Shown here: piece by piece, positions 37,621 to 51,480 of the stretch
How the letters are laid out: every line of letters begins with the position of its first letter
Position numbering within the stretch: position 1 is the stretch's first letter
Assembly: GCA_018389105.1 (NCBI GenBank)
Contig: JACATO010000132.1
Location: forward strand, 1,872,501-1,936,500
From: Nautilus pompilius
Lineage: Eukaryota > Mollusca > Cephalopoda > Nautilida > Nautilidae
Direction of reading: 5' to 3'
DNA length: 64,000 bases
The notes under the pieces: generated by a model
What the model saw: only the letters and a program-made list of their open reading frames with translations
Told to the model about the DNA's origin: nothing
The model's database searches: none
Program-made: the position numbers and the translations under genes

Positions 37621-40486
37621 TGTCTTTTCATGGATATATGTAAATAAAGTAGGGGTACTAGACAAAACCAAGGAACAAAATAAACTGAGTGTTTTAAGGA
37701 AAAATGAGATAGAGAGATGCTGACTAAAGCAACAAAATTCTAGAGCACAGTAAAATTGATGAACCGAATAGAAACTGTAAAATTTTAAATGGTGTGCAAC
37801 TAAAGTATTTAAGTTGCTTTACAATATATTGCAAAGATATACCAATATCTTCTGTACTGTTCTATATACAGTGCACTAATACAGGCAAGGGCTTAAACAT
37901 AACACAAAGAACTTGTCTGACTTCTGACAAAGGAATTTTTACATATCCTGATTTAATCACCTGAAAGTTGGACAAATACATGTAGAAATTTAGATGAATT
38001 ATAATGTTTAACTACCAAACATGTAATGTATACATTTCAACTATGCCTCAAAGCACTTACATTGAATTCTTTGACACCTCTTGCTGGTAACACACCTGCA
38101 CTACATAAGACCCTGGCCTCAAAGACTCAAGCTGAACTACATGGCACAGCATGTCATTGAACAGTCCTTTTAAGTCAGCGGGTAGTTGTCTCTGCACAGT
38201 AATTTGTAGGGTATGATGACATCTACAGACACACTGGCATATATTTTGAAGATTTCCATGTACATTTCATCATGTTGCCAGGTCCAGCAGCTATGAGCAT
38301 GAATTATAATGTTATGTGTATTCTCACTTGCTATGTAACAGATGAGAACCTTTTAATCTTGTTTCCACATTATTTTCTCTAATGGAAAATGAGCACATTG
38401 TAGCGTCTCAACAGATTTTACAAAAATATGCCTTTGAAATGCACTTTTCAGCTTCATAATGATATAAATAATGATATATATCATTAACAAGAGAGTTCTT
38501 AACATGTTTAGCATTCTGCTTTGCAACTATTTAAACAGCTCATGGGTAAAAGTAATTTCCACAGTACTGTATCCAGCCATTATGTCAACACACATTATGA
38601 TTAAGATTCAAATTTGTGGAAAGAACTCTGATTAAAAAAGAGAGCTGATAGTGACATTGAATAGCTTCACAGATGCAACGAGCCTTTATGCTTATGCTGT
38701 GATGGTGCAAATAACAAAATGTTTTCATTAAATTATCATTTTGTCTCTTACTGTGAAGAAGCCAGTCAGTCATAGTCACTTTACAATCATGCTCACTAAG
38801 TTAGTGTTCATCTACATTATTACAAGTATTTGGTTATTTGAAAAGTAAATCAGGGTATCTGTCAAATTTTAGGAAACAAAACTAAGAAATGTACAGATAC
38901 ACTATTATTTTAGAAAATCATCCAAAAAATTTCAAGGAATTTACAGATTTCTTAAATATACATATTCCCCGATATCATCATATACCATATAGAAAGCAAA
39001 CACTAATGTGGAATATTGCAAAGTTTTCTAATGCAACTTTTTCGAGAAATCATTTAGTTTGGATTAAACCAGAAACCTTTTCATTTGTTATCCAAAAAGA
39101 CATACCATAAACTAGTTTGACTCTAAAACAAGTTAGTATATTTTTCATAAAATAACACACTTTATCTGAATGTTTTGTCTCTTAACACTGGTTAAATAAT
39201 TTAAGGAGTATATAAGGGTTTGCTAACCACTTCACAAGGTTAGCTCTACAAATAATGTCTCTCTGTCAACATAAAACCTCAAAACGTTTTTATTTGTTGT
39301 TGTTACAGAAAAATTAATCATTCCCAACACTCAGTATTTTGCTTACAGAATTAATTACTGCACACAGATTGCACAGCTTAATTCACACTGCATGCCAGTA
39401 TATTTTGAAAATGTATTCTGGCATTTTTTAAAAATTCTCATCTCAAGCTGTTACAAAAAAAAAAAAAAAATCCCCAGTAACTAACAACATAACACAAGCT
39501 CCAGCTGGCTTACTGATAAAAATGAATTCATGTTACAACACTACAAAGAGAATTCCATACTTACACAAGTCTCCATCTAACACCTAAACAAAACCTAAGA
39601 AAGAAAGGATATTAAAATGTCCGTTGTTTGTGAAGGCACTACCCAACAAATATCTACAATACAAATAATATACACTAAAATATACCTCCTTACAAACTTT
39701 TTCTATTGCCAGTGTAATAGTTTATTCTTAATTATAATAAAGAAATTGGTAGGTTAACTGGAAAAAAATTGTTTCTGCCACAGCTTATACAAGCAGTTCT
39801 AGGAAAGTGAGCATACTCACATTTTATTCTAAACATTTTATGTACTTAATAGTATTTAAATTAATTAGCCAGAGTGACTGTTATTATTATTTTTAAAAAC
39901 TGCTCATTTTGTCTTATTTTACTCAAGTACAAAATAAATAGTATTGTTTTCTGATACTTCAATCAAAAGCTATCATAAATAAAGTCTAAGCAAAAATTTA
40001 ACAAATTAAAGCCAGAACATTTAAGAAATAGTTTTCACTTCTTGTAACATTTACCATTTTTTGTTTGATTGTTTCCAATTAATAGTCAATATACAAAGTT
40101 TCTGCCATTATCAAGGCTACTAGAATAATAGAACTACTTGATAGTGAGTTTTTTATTCAAAAAATCTATTAACCAGAACTTCAGTAAATCTTTACACCCA
40201 CAAGGACATGCAGTATATATAAGACAAAGAGCACCATAACTTTACCAAATATTTTAACAGTAAAATTTCATACTGTAATTTATTTTCAAAGAATATCCAA
40301 TTTCTTGTTTTTGATATCCAAATCTGTATTTTCTCCTCCCACATGCAAACATGCACACACTTAACTTTTACACTTTGAAAACATTTGGTGTAAAACCAGC
40401 CACTTACAAAACACATCCAACTTTCAACCATTTAAAATAGGATTACTTTCATTTGTACTTAATTAATAGTTACAGATTTGAAACTA
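37621..40486. other. AT-rich stretch with a coding-like block
   Basis: The sequence is mostly AT-rich. The patch at 37,990-38,800 is more balanced and coding-like on both strands; its best part is listed separately. An A run occurs near 39,455-39,470. Confidence 0.4.
38061..38222 (-). other. candidate exon, 162 nt
   Basis: On the minus strand an acceptor-like TGTCTGTAG opens a 53-codon frame reading CHHTLQITVQRQLPADLKGL, then FNDMLCHVVQLESLRPGSY and VVQVCYQQEVSKNS, and ends at a strong donor (CAAT followed by GTAAGTGC). GC content is clearly above the flanks. A second minus-strand frame is open just upstream (MYMEIFKIYASVSVDVIIP), and part of the plus strand is also open, so this could instead be a frameshifted transposon remnant. 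It leaves two bases, the phase needed by the 26-nt segment at 35,216. No family recognised. Confidence 0.28.
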
Positions 40487-41458
40487 CAGTCAAACCCATC
40501 TTAGCAGCCATCCCCTACAGAATGACCACGTGCTCACAGCAGCCACCCGTCTAACATGGCCAGTGGCCACATAAATTGCATTCTTAGCAATCTTTGCTAC
40601 TGTACATAATGGCCAATGTTTCCCTAAAATGCAAAATCAATCGCCAAAATGACAGTTTGAACAGTCAAAAAACTATGCAATTTTCCTATAAAAAACCTAC
40701 GAAACAGTCTATCGGCCCAATACAAAAGACTCCAAGTACTCTTAAATAAGTCAAGATCGATTACTACACACCACAAGACACAGTTACGCACACGTACACA
40801 AAGTCTGTACAAATTTCTTTCAATTTCTCAGCCAATCAGATTGCTGATGCATGATGTAATGCAAAAACTGACTTATTCACATTAATTAATTTTGTTGCAA
40901 TCACATCATCAAAAATTAATTTTGACTTTAAAATTATTTTTCATATTTTTTGGTTGCTGTATCAATAAATAGATTGATAAAAAATTTGACTGAAACTCAC
41001 TGTTGCCTTAGCTTTTTTGTAACAATCTTTGTCAATATCACATAAACAATTCATAGTCATTCGCGCATCAACTCGTATGTTCTACTACTGGGTAAACTGC
41101 AACCATGGCCATGAATGATGTGAACCCTGGCCAGCTCGCTCAACATTAGGTTCTCTGGGGTAAAAGACCGAGGTGACAAATAGGCAGCAAGAGTTGAGCT
41201 CGTGTACCATTGCTGAGAAGCTAGATTTCTTAGTATACATTTTTTAAAATAAATTGTAAAAAGAGCTTCTTATTAGATCTTCTGGAAAAAAATGTAGTTA
41301 CATAGGTGATAATATGCCATTAAATGCATATAACCTACAATGTGCATTTACAACTTAAATACCCTAATTATGAAGAAAAAAAATGGTCACAGTATCACCT
41401 GTCTATAAAGGCTACAATCACTGTTTTCCTTTGGTGGTCACTATTTACAGGTTTATTT
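40487..41458. mobile_element. non-autonomous pogo-like element
   Basis: The left end begins CAGTCAAACCCATCTTAGCA after TA and continues with GCCATCCCC. The right end, read on the minus strand, is AAACCTGTAAATAGTGACCACC follow-on sequence, giving an imperfect inverted pair of the CAGTCAAACC type found on pogo/Tigger-like short elements. The outermost bases of the right end are eroded, so that limit is good to about ten bases. No transposase was seen inside. Confidence 0.55.
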
Positions 41459-44051
41459 AAAAACATTGCAGAAAATGTTTATTGAAATAATAGTAGTTAA
41501 GATAACTTAATTTTATAAGACGTCAACAGAAGAAAATTGTTTGTGAAGTGCAGATTAGAACATTCAGATCCTGCTTTTATAAATTAGTGTCAGAACACAA
41601 TTATGTATAAAACAAGTCTGGTACATGCATTAAATTGTTCTAAACATGACGGAACAGCAGTAATCTAGAAACTTTCCTAAGATTACCTGTAGACATTCAA
41701 ATAAAGAATCTTATATTTCAGTTACCTATTAAATTGTCTTTATTGAATGCAAATTCTGAAAACAACTTATTAGGTTTTATTGACTTTTGGAGAGTCTCTG
41801 GCTTTTATCTGATATTTAGAAAGAACTTAAACATTACTGGGAATTTTTTTTTTTTTTTAGTTTTAGCAGAAATATAAAGGCATGAAATCTGTACTCCAAT
41901 GGCTAAAAGTGGGGCTACTAGTACATAGTGCACACACTAGAAAAGAACTCAATTAGCTTTTGTTTTTAATTGACTGAACACTTGGTTTATTTTTTTTTGT
42001 TTCCATATCATTTATTTAAATGTCTACTCGCCAGTCTAGTTTTTTTTACGCAGCCAAAAGTATTTTTGTTTTTATATACCTACATGCCATGAAAACTGCA
42101 TGTACATTTGTCTCACTAAGCCAACAAAATCAACTTTTCTACTACCATATTAGAAGGCATTAATTCCAAAATTTATTCCTTCAACAGAACAAAGTTTAAT
42201 CAAATATGCCAACTGGAACAGAGTCCACATCATTGCAAGTAGGTGCTCCCATTAATTCAAAACTGCCACTGTATTTCCATTTTCTTCTATCCACATATTT
42301 TATCATTGGGAAAAAATTTTGATCAATTGAACGGGAATGTGCACAACCACAACACAGCAATGTAGTGGAAAAGGAATAAAATTCATGCATATTGATTGAA
42401 TAGGAATGGAAGTAAGAGCTGCTATGTTTGCCTATCAGCTGCTTTTTAGTGACTAAAGATGTCTTTTTTAAGAAAAAATAACTTAGAATTTAACCAGTAC
42501 TCGATTGACATTTTTATGCAATGAAAACTACAATAACAAATCAATTAGTATAAAGACTATATGTAATCCATCCTCTAGTAGAATTTATAGATAGTAATGA
42601 CCTATCATACAGAACCACCTTTGACAACCCAAGACACTTCAACATTAGTGTGACATCTGTTATAATATCAAACTACTAGCTAGTAGCTTAAAACGAAGCA
42701 TGAATGATGAATTGACAGGTTATTCTTTATGTGTGAATTTTAAAATATTGCTTACATATCTAAATCTTCTTTTAAAATAACTAGAAAATAAGTTTAAACT
42801 AATACATTTTTTGTGCAGAAAATTAATTTGTTTCACAGCTAAATTCTAATTTAATTAGGTTTCTTTTTCTTTTAAAGAACCATCAAGCCTATTTCTAATT
42901 TATACAAATAAAATTTTTTGTTTTCCCCTTCATCAGCTTTTATGTACAAGTTTCCAAAACTTTTGTGAATTCAATCAGTAAAAAAGGGTGGGTGGTTAAG
43001 TATAATTAATATAAAATCTGTAAATTTATGGCTATCAAGAATTCGGAAATGCAACATTCAATATATAATATTAACTACCAATCTTGTACAAACATTAATT
43101 TAACTGGGAGTAGAATTAAAAAAAAAAACAATCTTTAAAATATATTCCACCAGCAGAGAATGGATAAATATAATTTCATAGTCAATTAAAAACAGTACTG
43201 CCAGTGTAGCTGGTAAATTGATCCCTGGTAGCATGCAACTTCTAAAGCCTTTCAACCAGAATTTTTTTTAAAAAAAGAAAGAAAGAAAAAGAAAAATCAG
43301 AATTCACATCATTCTTTGTTAATACATCAAAATTTAAACAAATTAAATCAGATAAATTTACTGAAAAATACAATTAATCACTTAATCTATAGCACTATGT
43401 TCTGGTAATGCAATGCTTACACTATGCATGTCAAATCAATTAGCTTGAAGCACTGTTCAAATGCACTTTAAGGAAATACATTTTCTTCTTCTTTTTCACC
43501 TCTTGTCACAAGTATCAGTTTATTATAGATGGTGATAAAATTATAAGCAATCATTATTTAAAAAATACAAACTTAAATCTAGAGAGCAGTTCTCAAATTT
43601 CAAAAGTGAAATATATTTTTCTGAATGAAAAAATGAACAGTTTGTGTGTCCCAGCAGTTAGTTAAAACTTAATTCTCTTTAAAATTTTAGACATTATTCA
43701 TTAAGAATAGTCAACCTGAATTTAAAACACCAATCTTTTTTCTTTCTTCATTATCAGCATCAATATGTAATGGATTTTTTTTTGGTACAATATGCTGCCA
43801 AGTGTAAGGTTACATTTAGATACATTTTTATATAATATCAAATGTAACTTCAAAAACAGTGCATACAACACAATCTTTATTTTTCAGTTGTTTTTTTTTT
43901 TTTTTAATTTCCTTAACTATTAGTTTCTGGAAAAGCATGAAAAGATGTCAGTCAGGGTGTGGTATAGAATAATGAATGACCAGATAAAATAGCCACAGAA
44001 ATCTAATGGGCGACTAAGACAGATGAGAGGCGGCTCTCCAGGAAAACATAC

Positions 44052-44110
44052 CTTTCTGATAATCAGAGGTTTGAAGAAATGTCTCCTGTATGCTACTACT
44101 CTCTTTAACA
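44052..44110 (-). other. candidate exon, 59 nt
   Basis: The minus strand shows a TACTAAT branch-like site, an acceptor (TTAGTTGCAG), 59 bases, and a strong donor (AAAG followed by GTATGTTTT). Two frames are open: one reads VKESSSIQETFLQTSDYQK, a polar linker-like sequence, the other LKRVVAYRRHFFKPLIIRK. The first looks more natural. No family recognised. Confidence 0.3.
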
Positions 44111-47100
44111 CTGCAACTAATTTATAATTAGTACTGATTTCCGGTATCTGAATTGTACTATATTTTCTAAATATTTATATTTTTAAGCACAGAGAAAAGT
44201 TTAACGGTTGCTTTTTAAGAAAGAATGCACACATCACACTGCATTTTTTAACTGTCATTAACCTCACAAGACACTCGCCCGAAGCAAGGAAACATCTTAT
44301 TCTCATATTCATCTTTAGTATAAATGAAATATTGTGATTAGTAACTCGCCTTTTTCTTTACACAAAACATTAATTTATCTGTAGACTGGATGGATGAAAC
44401 CAGTACTTTATATGCTAACATACCTGTTTACTTTGATAAGTTATTGTATATTAAGAAAGCCAAGACAATTTGAAGCTTTTTTTTTTTTTTTAATTTTTAG
44501 TAAGTTCTGATAATTTGTATAAACATTATCAATAACAGCAGACTTCAACATGCTGAGTGGTTAATTAGTTTTGTGCAAATGTGCTAAGAGGTTTCCTTAG
44601 CACACTTATAATTACAGTAAGGGAAGTCTCACACAAAGATAAGCCCTTTAAAATATGGCACAATCAAGAGCAGATTTTCAGTCGCACAAATATCTATCTG
44701 TTTATTCATTTTACATCTCTTAATTTTCAATGTTAAATTATTAGTAAATTCAGTACTGTACCACATTTGTCAAAGCGCTATCAAGCATAATCCTTATATT
44801 GGTATGGTGTCATTAATGACTTAAATAAAGTAAACAAATTATAACATCTACCCTATTTCATGGCATGGATAAAAAGTAGAATTTGGTAAATGCTACAGTA
44901 TAAATTAATAGAATTAGTTTACTAGTACTAGGTTACTAATATAATAGAAAATCTTAAATGTAATGATAAAAATATTCTAAATTAAGCAAGTTAAACTTCA
45001 TAGTCTAGAGAAAATGAACTGAACATTAATGGCTTTTGTTAAATTCGTGAATTTTACTCTCTTGGTACTACTGTGTAATATTACTTCGTCATAATTAATA
45101 CTAAAACAATTCTCAATTGCAAATGTGGATTGTTTAAATTTTACAGATTTTATATGCATTTTTGTCAATATTTTCTCCTCAATTTATCATATCCACATTT
45201 ATAAATGCAGTGCAAACAAAGCAACATCACAAATAAAACGTTTACTAAAACTTAATAGAACACCAGAAGACATAAGCTATTGCATCATTAGTACTACCAC
45301 ATTTCGCATAAACACATTATCTTATTAAATCCCCCATCTCTAATACTATGAAACATATAAAATATATTTTGCAAAAACTTGCATTTAAAGGACTGCTTGT
45401 GGGTGTTTATAGACAGATGGGGTCCAGAAAACCTGTTACCTTCTCTTTTTTTTTAAAATATTATTATTATGATGATTAACATATACAGATTTCTGCTTGT
45501 AGAAATTAATTAAATAGCTTGCTTCTTTTAAAATTTTATTTTGTAAAGACACTTGACGAATTAATTTACTCTTTTATCACCCAAAGATAGAGAAATGGTA
45601 ACAAAGATTAAAATATCATAATACTCGTTAATATAATTTTAAACAAATTCGTTCTCCTCGAAAATTTTAAGTTAAACAAAGAAGTTAACCAAGAATACTC
45701 GCATTAATACAAAACCAAGTATTAAAATAAAACAAACAAAAATGAACAGCATTAAGTGCACTGTGTCAAACAACGGTAATAATTTATGGTGTAAAAAAGA
45801 ATAATGTATCATAATTAAATCTTTATAACTAGGTAAATGTTCATTATGCAGTTTTCTAGAAGACTGCAAAAAATATAGTTAAGTTAAGAAAGTCAATAGC
45901 AGGTATGACCAACCCTACTCCACCCTTTCCTCTGCTGCACATACATACACTAGCACTTGGTTTGAATCAGCTGCTGGACATACCAGAGGTAATCTTCATT
46001 ACTTATGGATTAAGGCAGCTGCGTGTTCTATACAATGATATATTACTGGAGACATCATCTAAGCTCTTGCTACTAGTGATAACAAGTTCAGTGAAAAGAT
46101 GGGCATTTCCCATTTATTATAAAGGCTTAGGCAACCTGAAAATCTCAGTTACCATCAGTCATGCCTGTCACAACCATCCCCAAGGTTTTACAGTTACACA
46201 ACTATTTTAATGTAGTCTTTCTTTTTCTGTGTGATCACATTTTTAAAAAGTTGATTTTAAGAAAAGAATTTTTTTTTTTTTAAATTTATATTGCACATTC
46301 CACCAGTACAAATTAGTTTTTGCATACTGTCAGAAATCTGAGATGCCAGATTGTCAAAATTTCAGTGTTTTGTGCAACCTTTCCTTCCTAAAAAAGATTA
46401 TTACAACTGAAAAAAATCACGAAATGATAAAATATTAATGAAAAAAAGTTTTTGTTAAAAAGAAGCTAAGCATATTTATAATTTTTTTTTTTTTAAATTT
46501 TGTAAAAAAGAAAAGATGTCACCTCATATGGCAGATTTAAAATTCATTAAGCAATAATGCTGGTATCAATAAGTTATGAGTGGGGATAAAGATAGACCCC
46601 TACAGATAAATAGTAACATTTCAATAAACAGCTTGTTTTTCTTCTTTTCTTACACACTGTAAATTTCCATTCTTTAAAAAGCTAATACTGTGACAGCCCA
46701 TTCTGCTGTACGCGTGCTAATCATATGCGATCTAATCTACTATACTGTCTCATTGTTTAAACTATACTGCAACTGTGATTTTGCCTTTTACACAAACACA
46801 TTTTGTAGTGTTTTCACTTTTACAGGTGGAATATCATCATCATTTAATAAACATTTTACTCAAAACTAACTAACACAATACACATTTATATTTTACATCT
46901 TGATCTTACCTAGACAACACAAAAAAAGACAAAGCAAAACTGTTTTAATGACAGGTAGTAGCTTGAATTCACTTCTTCATGTTTTCTTTTATACACAAAA
47001 AAAATCTACATGCGTATTTAATTTATAATTCAGATGCTTTTGCTTCTTATGTAACATCTTCAGTAATAGAGCAATGAAACATGTGGCAATAAGAGTTGGC

Positions 47101-48479
47101 AATCATTACTTAGCCTAGACAACTATTTTAACAAATGTGATCAGAATTTTAATTAAAACATTGCTAAACAGATTAGACTAAAGATAAATAAATAAATGTA
47201 ATACAGAAATTCGGTGTAAATTTTTGACAAATATGTCAAACAACAAGAGTAAAATTTTATTTCGGAAAGCTTCTCTCCTAATTTAGCCTAACCCTAACCT
47301 GACAATAATAAAAAATACCATTATCAACAGTTTACATCATTAAATAAATAAAACTCTATTCAAACTACAAATACATTGAAAAACAAGTTTGGCGTGTCAA
47401 AAAAATTTAATTTATCATTCCTTCCAAAACTTCGTAATACTGAAACCAGTTTATCATTTATTTAAAAATTATGTTATTTCTCAATTGCAGTTACAATCAA
47501 TGGTCACACCAGCTGAATTTGAGAGTAAAGCATATTTACTGATTTACAACCCACCCTTCCTCAAAAAGTTAACTACCAATTATTTGTTTTAAATATTTTT
47601 ATGTTTACATATACAATACAATTAAATGTACACCCTAAAACTGTTATTTTATTAAATTAGTTAATAGAATGTACAAGTATTCTATATCATCTGAGATAGA
47701 GAAATTATTAGAAAACTAGGCAAAAACTTATCCTTCACATTAGTGCTTTAAGTTAAATTCTGAACAAGTAAAATTTATCTACTTGGTTAAATAGCCTACT
47801 CAAATAAAAAACATTTTAGTGAAACTAAAATTGTGTATGTAGCCCAGATATTACAAAAGGATGGACATTGTAATATATTAGCATTAAATATGGAAAATAT
47901 AAAACTTCTACATTAAATAATGAGCTGAGAAATCTTTTATTTCTAATTTATCAAAGCTTCAAGCTATCTAAATCTTGTATATTATAGTTTTGCCTCGCCT
48001 ATGTTAAAGTATTTCATTTAGTCATCATTTATTCAAAAATGAGTGCCACTTTCATCTTACTTTTAGTTTATACACATGTAGACTCAAGATCCCTAGCTCT
48101 TACATACTTTCAATTGCAATTGTTAAGGTATTTCATTTTGAGTCTTCATGTAGATTAAAGATAAGCCCTCACATAATTTCAATACTTAGAAAAGCTAAAG
48201 TAAAATCACGTGTAAAAGACAGATGAACACATATGAAATTTTAAAATAATTGTTTCATCATATAATAAATGACAACACACTACTTCAGAGATGAAAAAGA
48301 GAAGTTTTATAGATTTTATTTAGAACAGTGGGTGTGTTGGAATAAAATGAAGATACTACCAAACTGTTTATGAATATTCTGTGGATATTTGGTGTGTAGC
48401 ATAATCAGAAATTTGTATATACTCATACAAAAGTATGGAGTTAGAGGGCACAACACTGATAGTGTTAAATGTAATTCTT

Positions 48480-48611
48480 CATAGGTAGTTTATGCATATA
48501 TTCTCCAATCTGCATGTTTCTAGGGGAAAGGGGTTGTCTGTCTGTCTGTTTTGTTTTTTTTTCTGTTAAATATCCAAAATGCTGATATTGCATCTCCCCA
48601 TCCCACCCTGC
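48480..48611 (-). other. acceptor-led open frame
   Basis: A near-perfect minus-strand acceptor (GTTTTTTTTTTTGCAG) is followed by a frame open for 47 codons, beginning WDGEMQYQHFGYLTEKK and ending in a stop near 48,472. No donor follows. It could be a last exon of a short isoform or a chance frame. Confidence 0.18.
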
Positions 48612-51361
48612 AAAAAAAAAAACAAACATTTAAATAATGACAAAAAGAAAAATACACTAGATGATAGCGTAATAAAAAGGTGAATAGTTTCACAAGAATG
48701 TCTTAGCTCATCTGTTATAGTAACTGGAAATTACTGACTGAAAATGATCATGTAGCAGGACATCAAATTTTAGGTTTATCTAAGACCCATGTTTTCATTG
48801 TTAGTGTGTGTGTGTGTTGGGGGGGGCCCTCTTCACATATTACCATGTGAGAATTAATCAATGTATTACTCAGATAAACAAAGTATCTTAGTTATAAAGT
48901 AGATCAAAGCAAGTTTTCTATAACTAACTAATTCACTAACCAGATTTATATATATACATTAATGTCCAGTCTACCAAGCTTGTTCAACCCAAACAATATA
49001 AACAAGTTAAACTAAGAAAAAGACTATCTTAATCATCTTTTAAAAGCAATCTAACAAATGGATAGATACAATAAAATGAAAAAAAAAAAAAAAAAAACTT
49101 TGATAATTTTGTACAAAACATTTTTGATTTGATTTTCTGTTTATAAAACAAAAAAATTTCAACATTAATAAGCTATCATTTCCCAATTATTTTCTTATTT
49201 TTTGTCACTAAATAAATATTTACAATTTAAACTGGCCTAATCCAATTTTTTTTTGTTTAAATAATATTCCTTTTTTAATTATCTTTTTATTTAATTCATT
49301 AACCTAATTCACAATCAGTTGTTAGCATGTTTTTCTTACCCAGGATATGAATAGTAAATGATAAAATTAACATGCATGCAAGCATTAAGAAAGTAACTCC
49401 AAGTAATACTAGCAAATTAAGTTGAAACATTTGTATTGTTTTTTCACTAAGAAAGCGAATACAATGTCAGTATTTCCATGGTCAAGAGTTTAAGGGTACA
49501 ATATTAGAATATTCTGACATGTGAAATGTTTTTTCTTTTAATTTTAGCATGTTATAATTTATATAAATATAGTGTCAGATTTTTTTGTTTTGATGCCTGG
49601 TGTAAGAACACTGCTTTTAGTCATCTATTTAACAGCCTGTTAAGTTCACTGGCACTTTTTCCACCGTCTAGTGTTAGCATAGTCGTTGCTCTGTCACCAC
49701 TCTTCTAAGTGACGTTTCGTTTTGCTTTTCCTACAGTAAGTGGATTCCTACCTCTCGCCCCCCCCCCTTTTTTTTTGGCTGTGTTTTCTACTAATTGGAA
49801 ATTGTTTCCATCATCCATGTTTCCCATGCCTCAATGCTTTGGTCTGGTCATGGTTAGATGAAGAACAATTTTTGATAAACCCCTCATTTAAAATGGGTTT
49901 TATTCGATTTAATAATAAGGCAGTTACTTTATTTTTTGTGATAGAATTTTACAAACTTTTGCTGATTAATTAAAACTAAAAGTTTATATTATATATGGGT
50001 AGAGTCAGCAGAGTTGTCAGTTAAATAATAGGTACTTGGTGCTTTATCTTCTCTTTCTAAGGCTGTTTTTACTGATCTGTAATAATCTTTCATCAGTTGT
50101 ATACTGAAACAGAGGTTTTAATTCAGTAACTACCGTGGCCAAAAAACAAAACGAGAGAATGAGGGGTCGCTAGCATCCATCACCCAGTCAAGATGGTTTT
50201 TATGTAGCTGGAAGCCAAGCCACTTAAGAAAATAGGTCACATCAATACATTTCTGAAGGTAAAAGAATAATAAGCAGCTTAAAATGTGTGTATATATATA
50301 TATAGAATTTTTAATGAGTTTTATGAAAAATTAGATTTTCCCGTTTCATTTAAGTGTTTTTAAAAAAAAATGAAAAGCAAGATGTTCGTCTGCAGGGACC
50401 CGAACACTGATCAGGGGGGATAACCAAACTCGTCCCTCGCCAATCAAGTTCTTGAGGGCCCGAACCTAAGAGTTTGTTGTTTGTTTTTTTTTTTTAAATA
50501 GATACTACGTATATACGCAGATATGATGGTGAATACTGCTTTAGAGAATTTTCCTGTGGTATTTCACGATAAACATCAAAAGCATCGATAGTCATGCAGC
50601 ACCTATTCGTGCATTCGCTCACTCACCACTCATTCCGATACACGGCAGACAGACAGACAGACAGACTGTCTGGTCAATAACGAGAAATGGTCCTCCTCGC
50701 CTACAAGTCGTCTTGCTGCGCTGCTCGTTCACCCGCCGCCTAAGCATTCCATCTTATTCCTCTTTTTTGTCCGGCGAAATAAACAGTTTTATTCAATATC
50801 AGTCAAATATATATAGAGAGAGAGAGGTTGTTTTTTTTTTTTTTATATTGTTGGGGTGAGGAGTAAACAGCAGCAGAAGCAGAATGTGACGGGCTCAGGG
50901 CAGTAACCCGACCAGCGCAGGACAACTGCGGTGTTATACAGGTGCTTGGGGAGGGGGCCAAAAGCAGCAGCAGCAGCGATGACCGCCCCCCCCCCCCACC
51001 ACCACCGCGGCGCAGACCGGACTCCTACCTAATCTCGAGGCTTCCACGTCGACAATGCGCGACCACAACACACAAGAAGGGAGGCGTGGGAGAGGATGCA
51101 TGCACAGCTACCTTCCCCACCCCCTCCCAGAGGGGGGGGGGCCGGGGAGTCTACAGACAGAACCCCAACCCCGACCCTCCCTCAAGACCGTCAACAACCG
51201 AAACCAGAAAAACCACCCCACCCCCCCAGAAACCTCTCAGCGTTTTCTTTTCACAAACAAGCGCCTTCTGAACCCGACAGAGTTCCCAGGGCAACAGGCT
51301 TGACGACGACACGATCCAGCGCAAAAGAGTCGAAACCCGATAGGACGCGGCTATCGCTTAC

Positions 51362-51480
51362 CTAAATGTAACCTGACCACCTTCTACGCTGACAGCTCCG
51401 GCCGCCCACCGCCATGTTTTTTTTCCCTCCCCCCCCCGTTACCCACAATCCCTCTCCCGCCGCCGTGGTTAATTGAAGCA
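51362..51480 (-). other. probable 5' non-coding exon, minus-strand gene
   Basis: The donor ATTTAG followed by GTAAGC lies immediately downstream, on the minus strand, of a CpG-rich segment containing a YY1-like AACATGGCGG. The ATG in that motif opens only 17 codons before a stop at the exon end, so the exon is probably untranslated or carries a short upstream frame. The transcription start is not determined. The 51,480 limit is a guess placed near the NRF-1-like site. Confidence 0.35.

Larger units (their letters stand above)
41459..50380. other. AT-rich stretch with sparse coding-like pieces
   Basis: This is the longest AT-rich part. It holds the candidate exon at 44,052-44,110, two unexplained open frames (minus 42,196-42,390, containing SFELMGAPTCNDVDSVPVG; plus 45,905-46,210), an acceptor-led minus-strand frame at 48,480-48,611, a (GT)7-G9 junction near 48,803-48,826, an A run at 49,079-49,098 and a TA run near 50,291-50,303. 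No other repeats were recognised. Confidence 0.4.

Noticed and set aside
50942-51365. Three overlapping plus-strand frames of 80-110 codons
   Set aside because: They are proline- and serine-rich translations of C runs in GC-rich promoter DNA, open in several frames at once, with no splice or start context.
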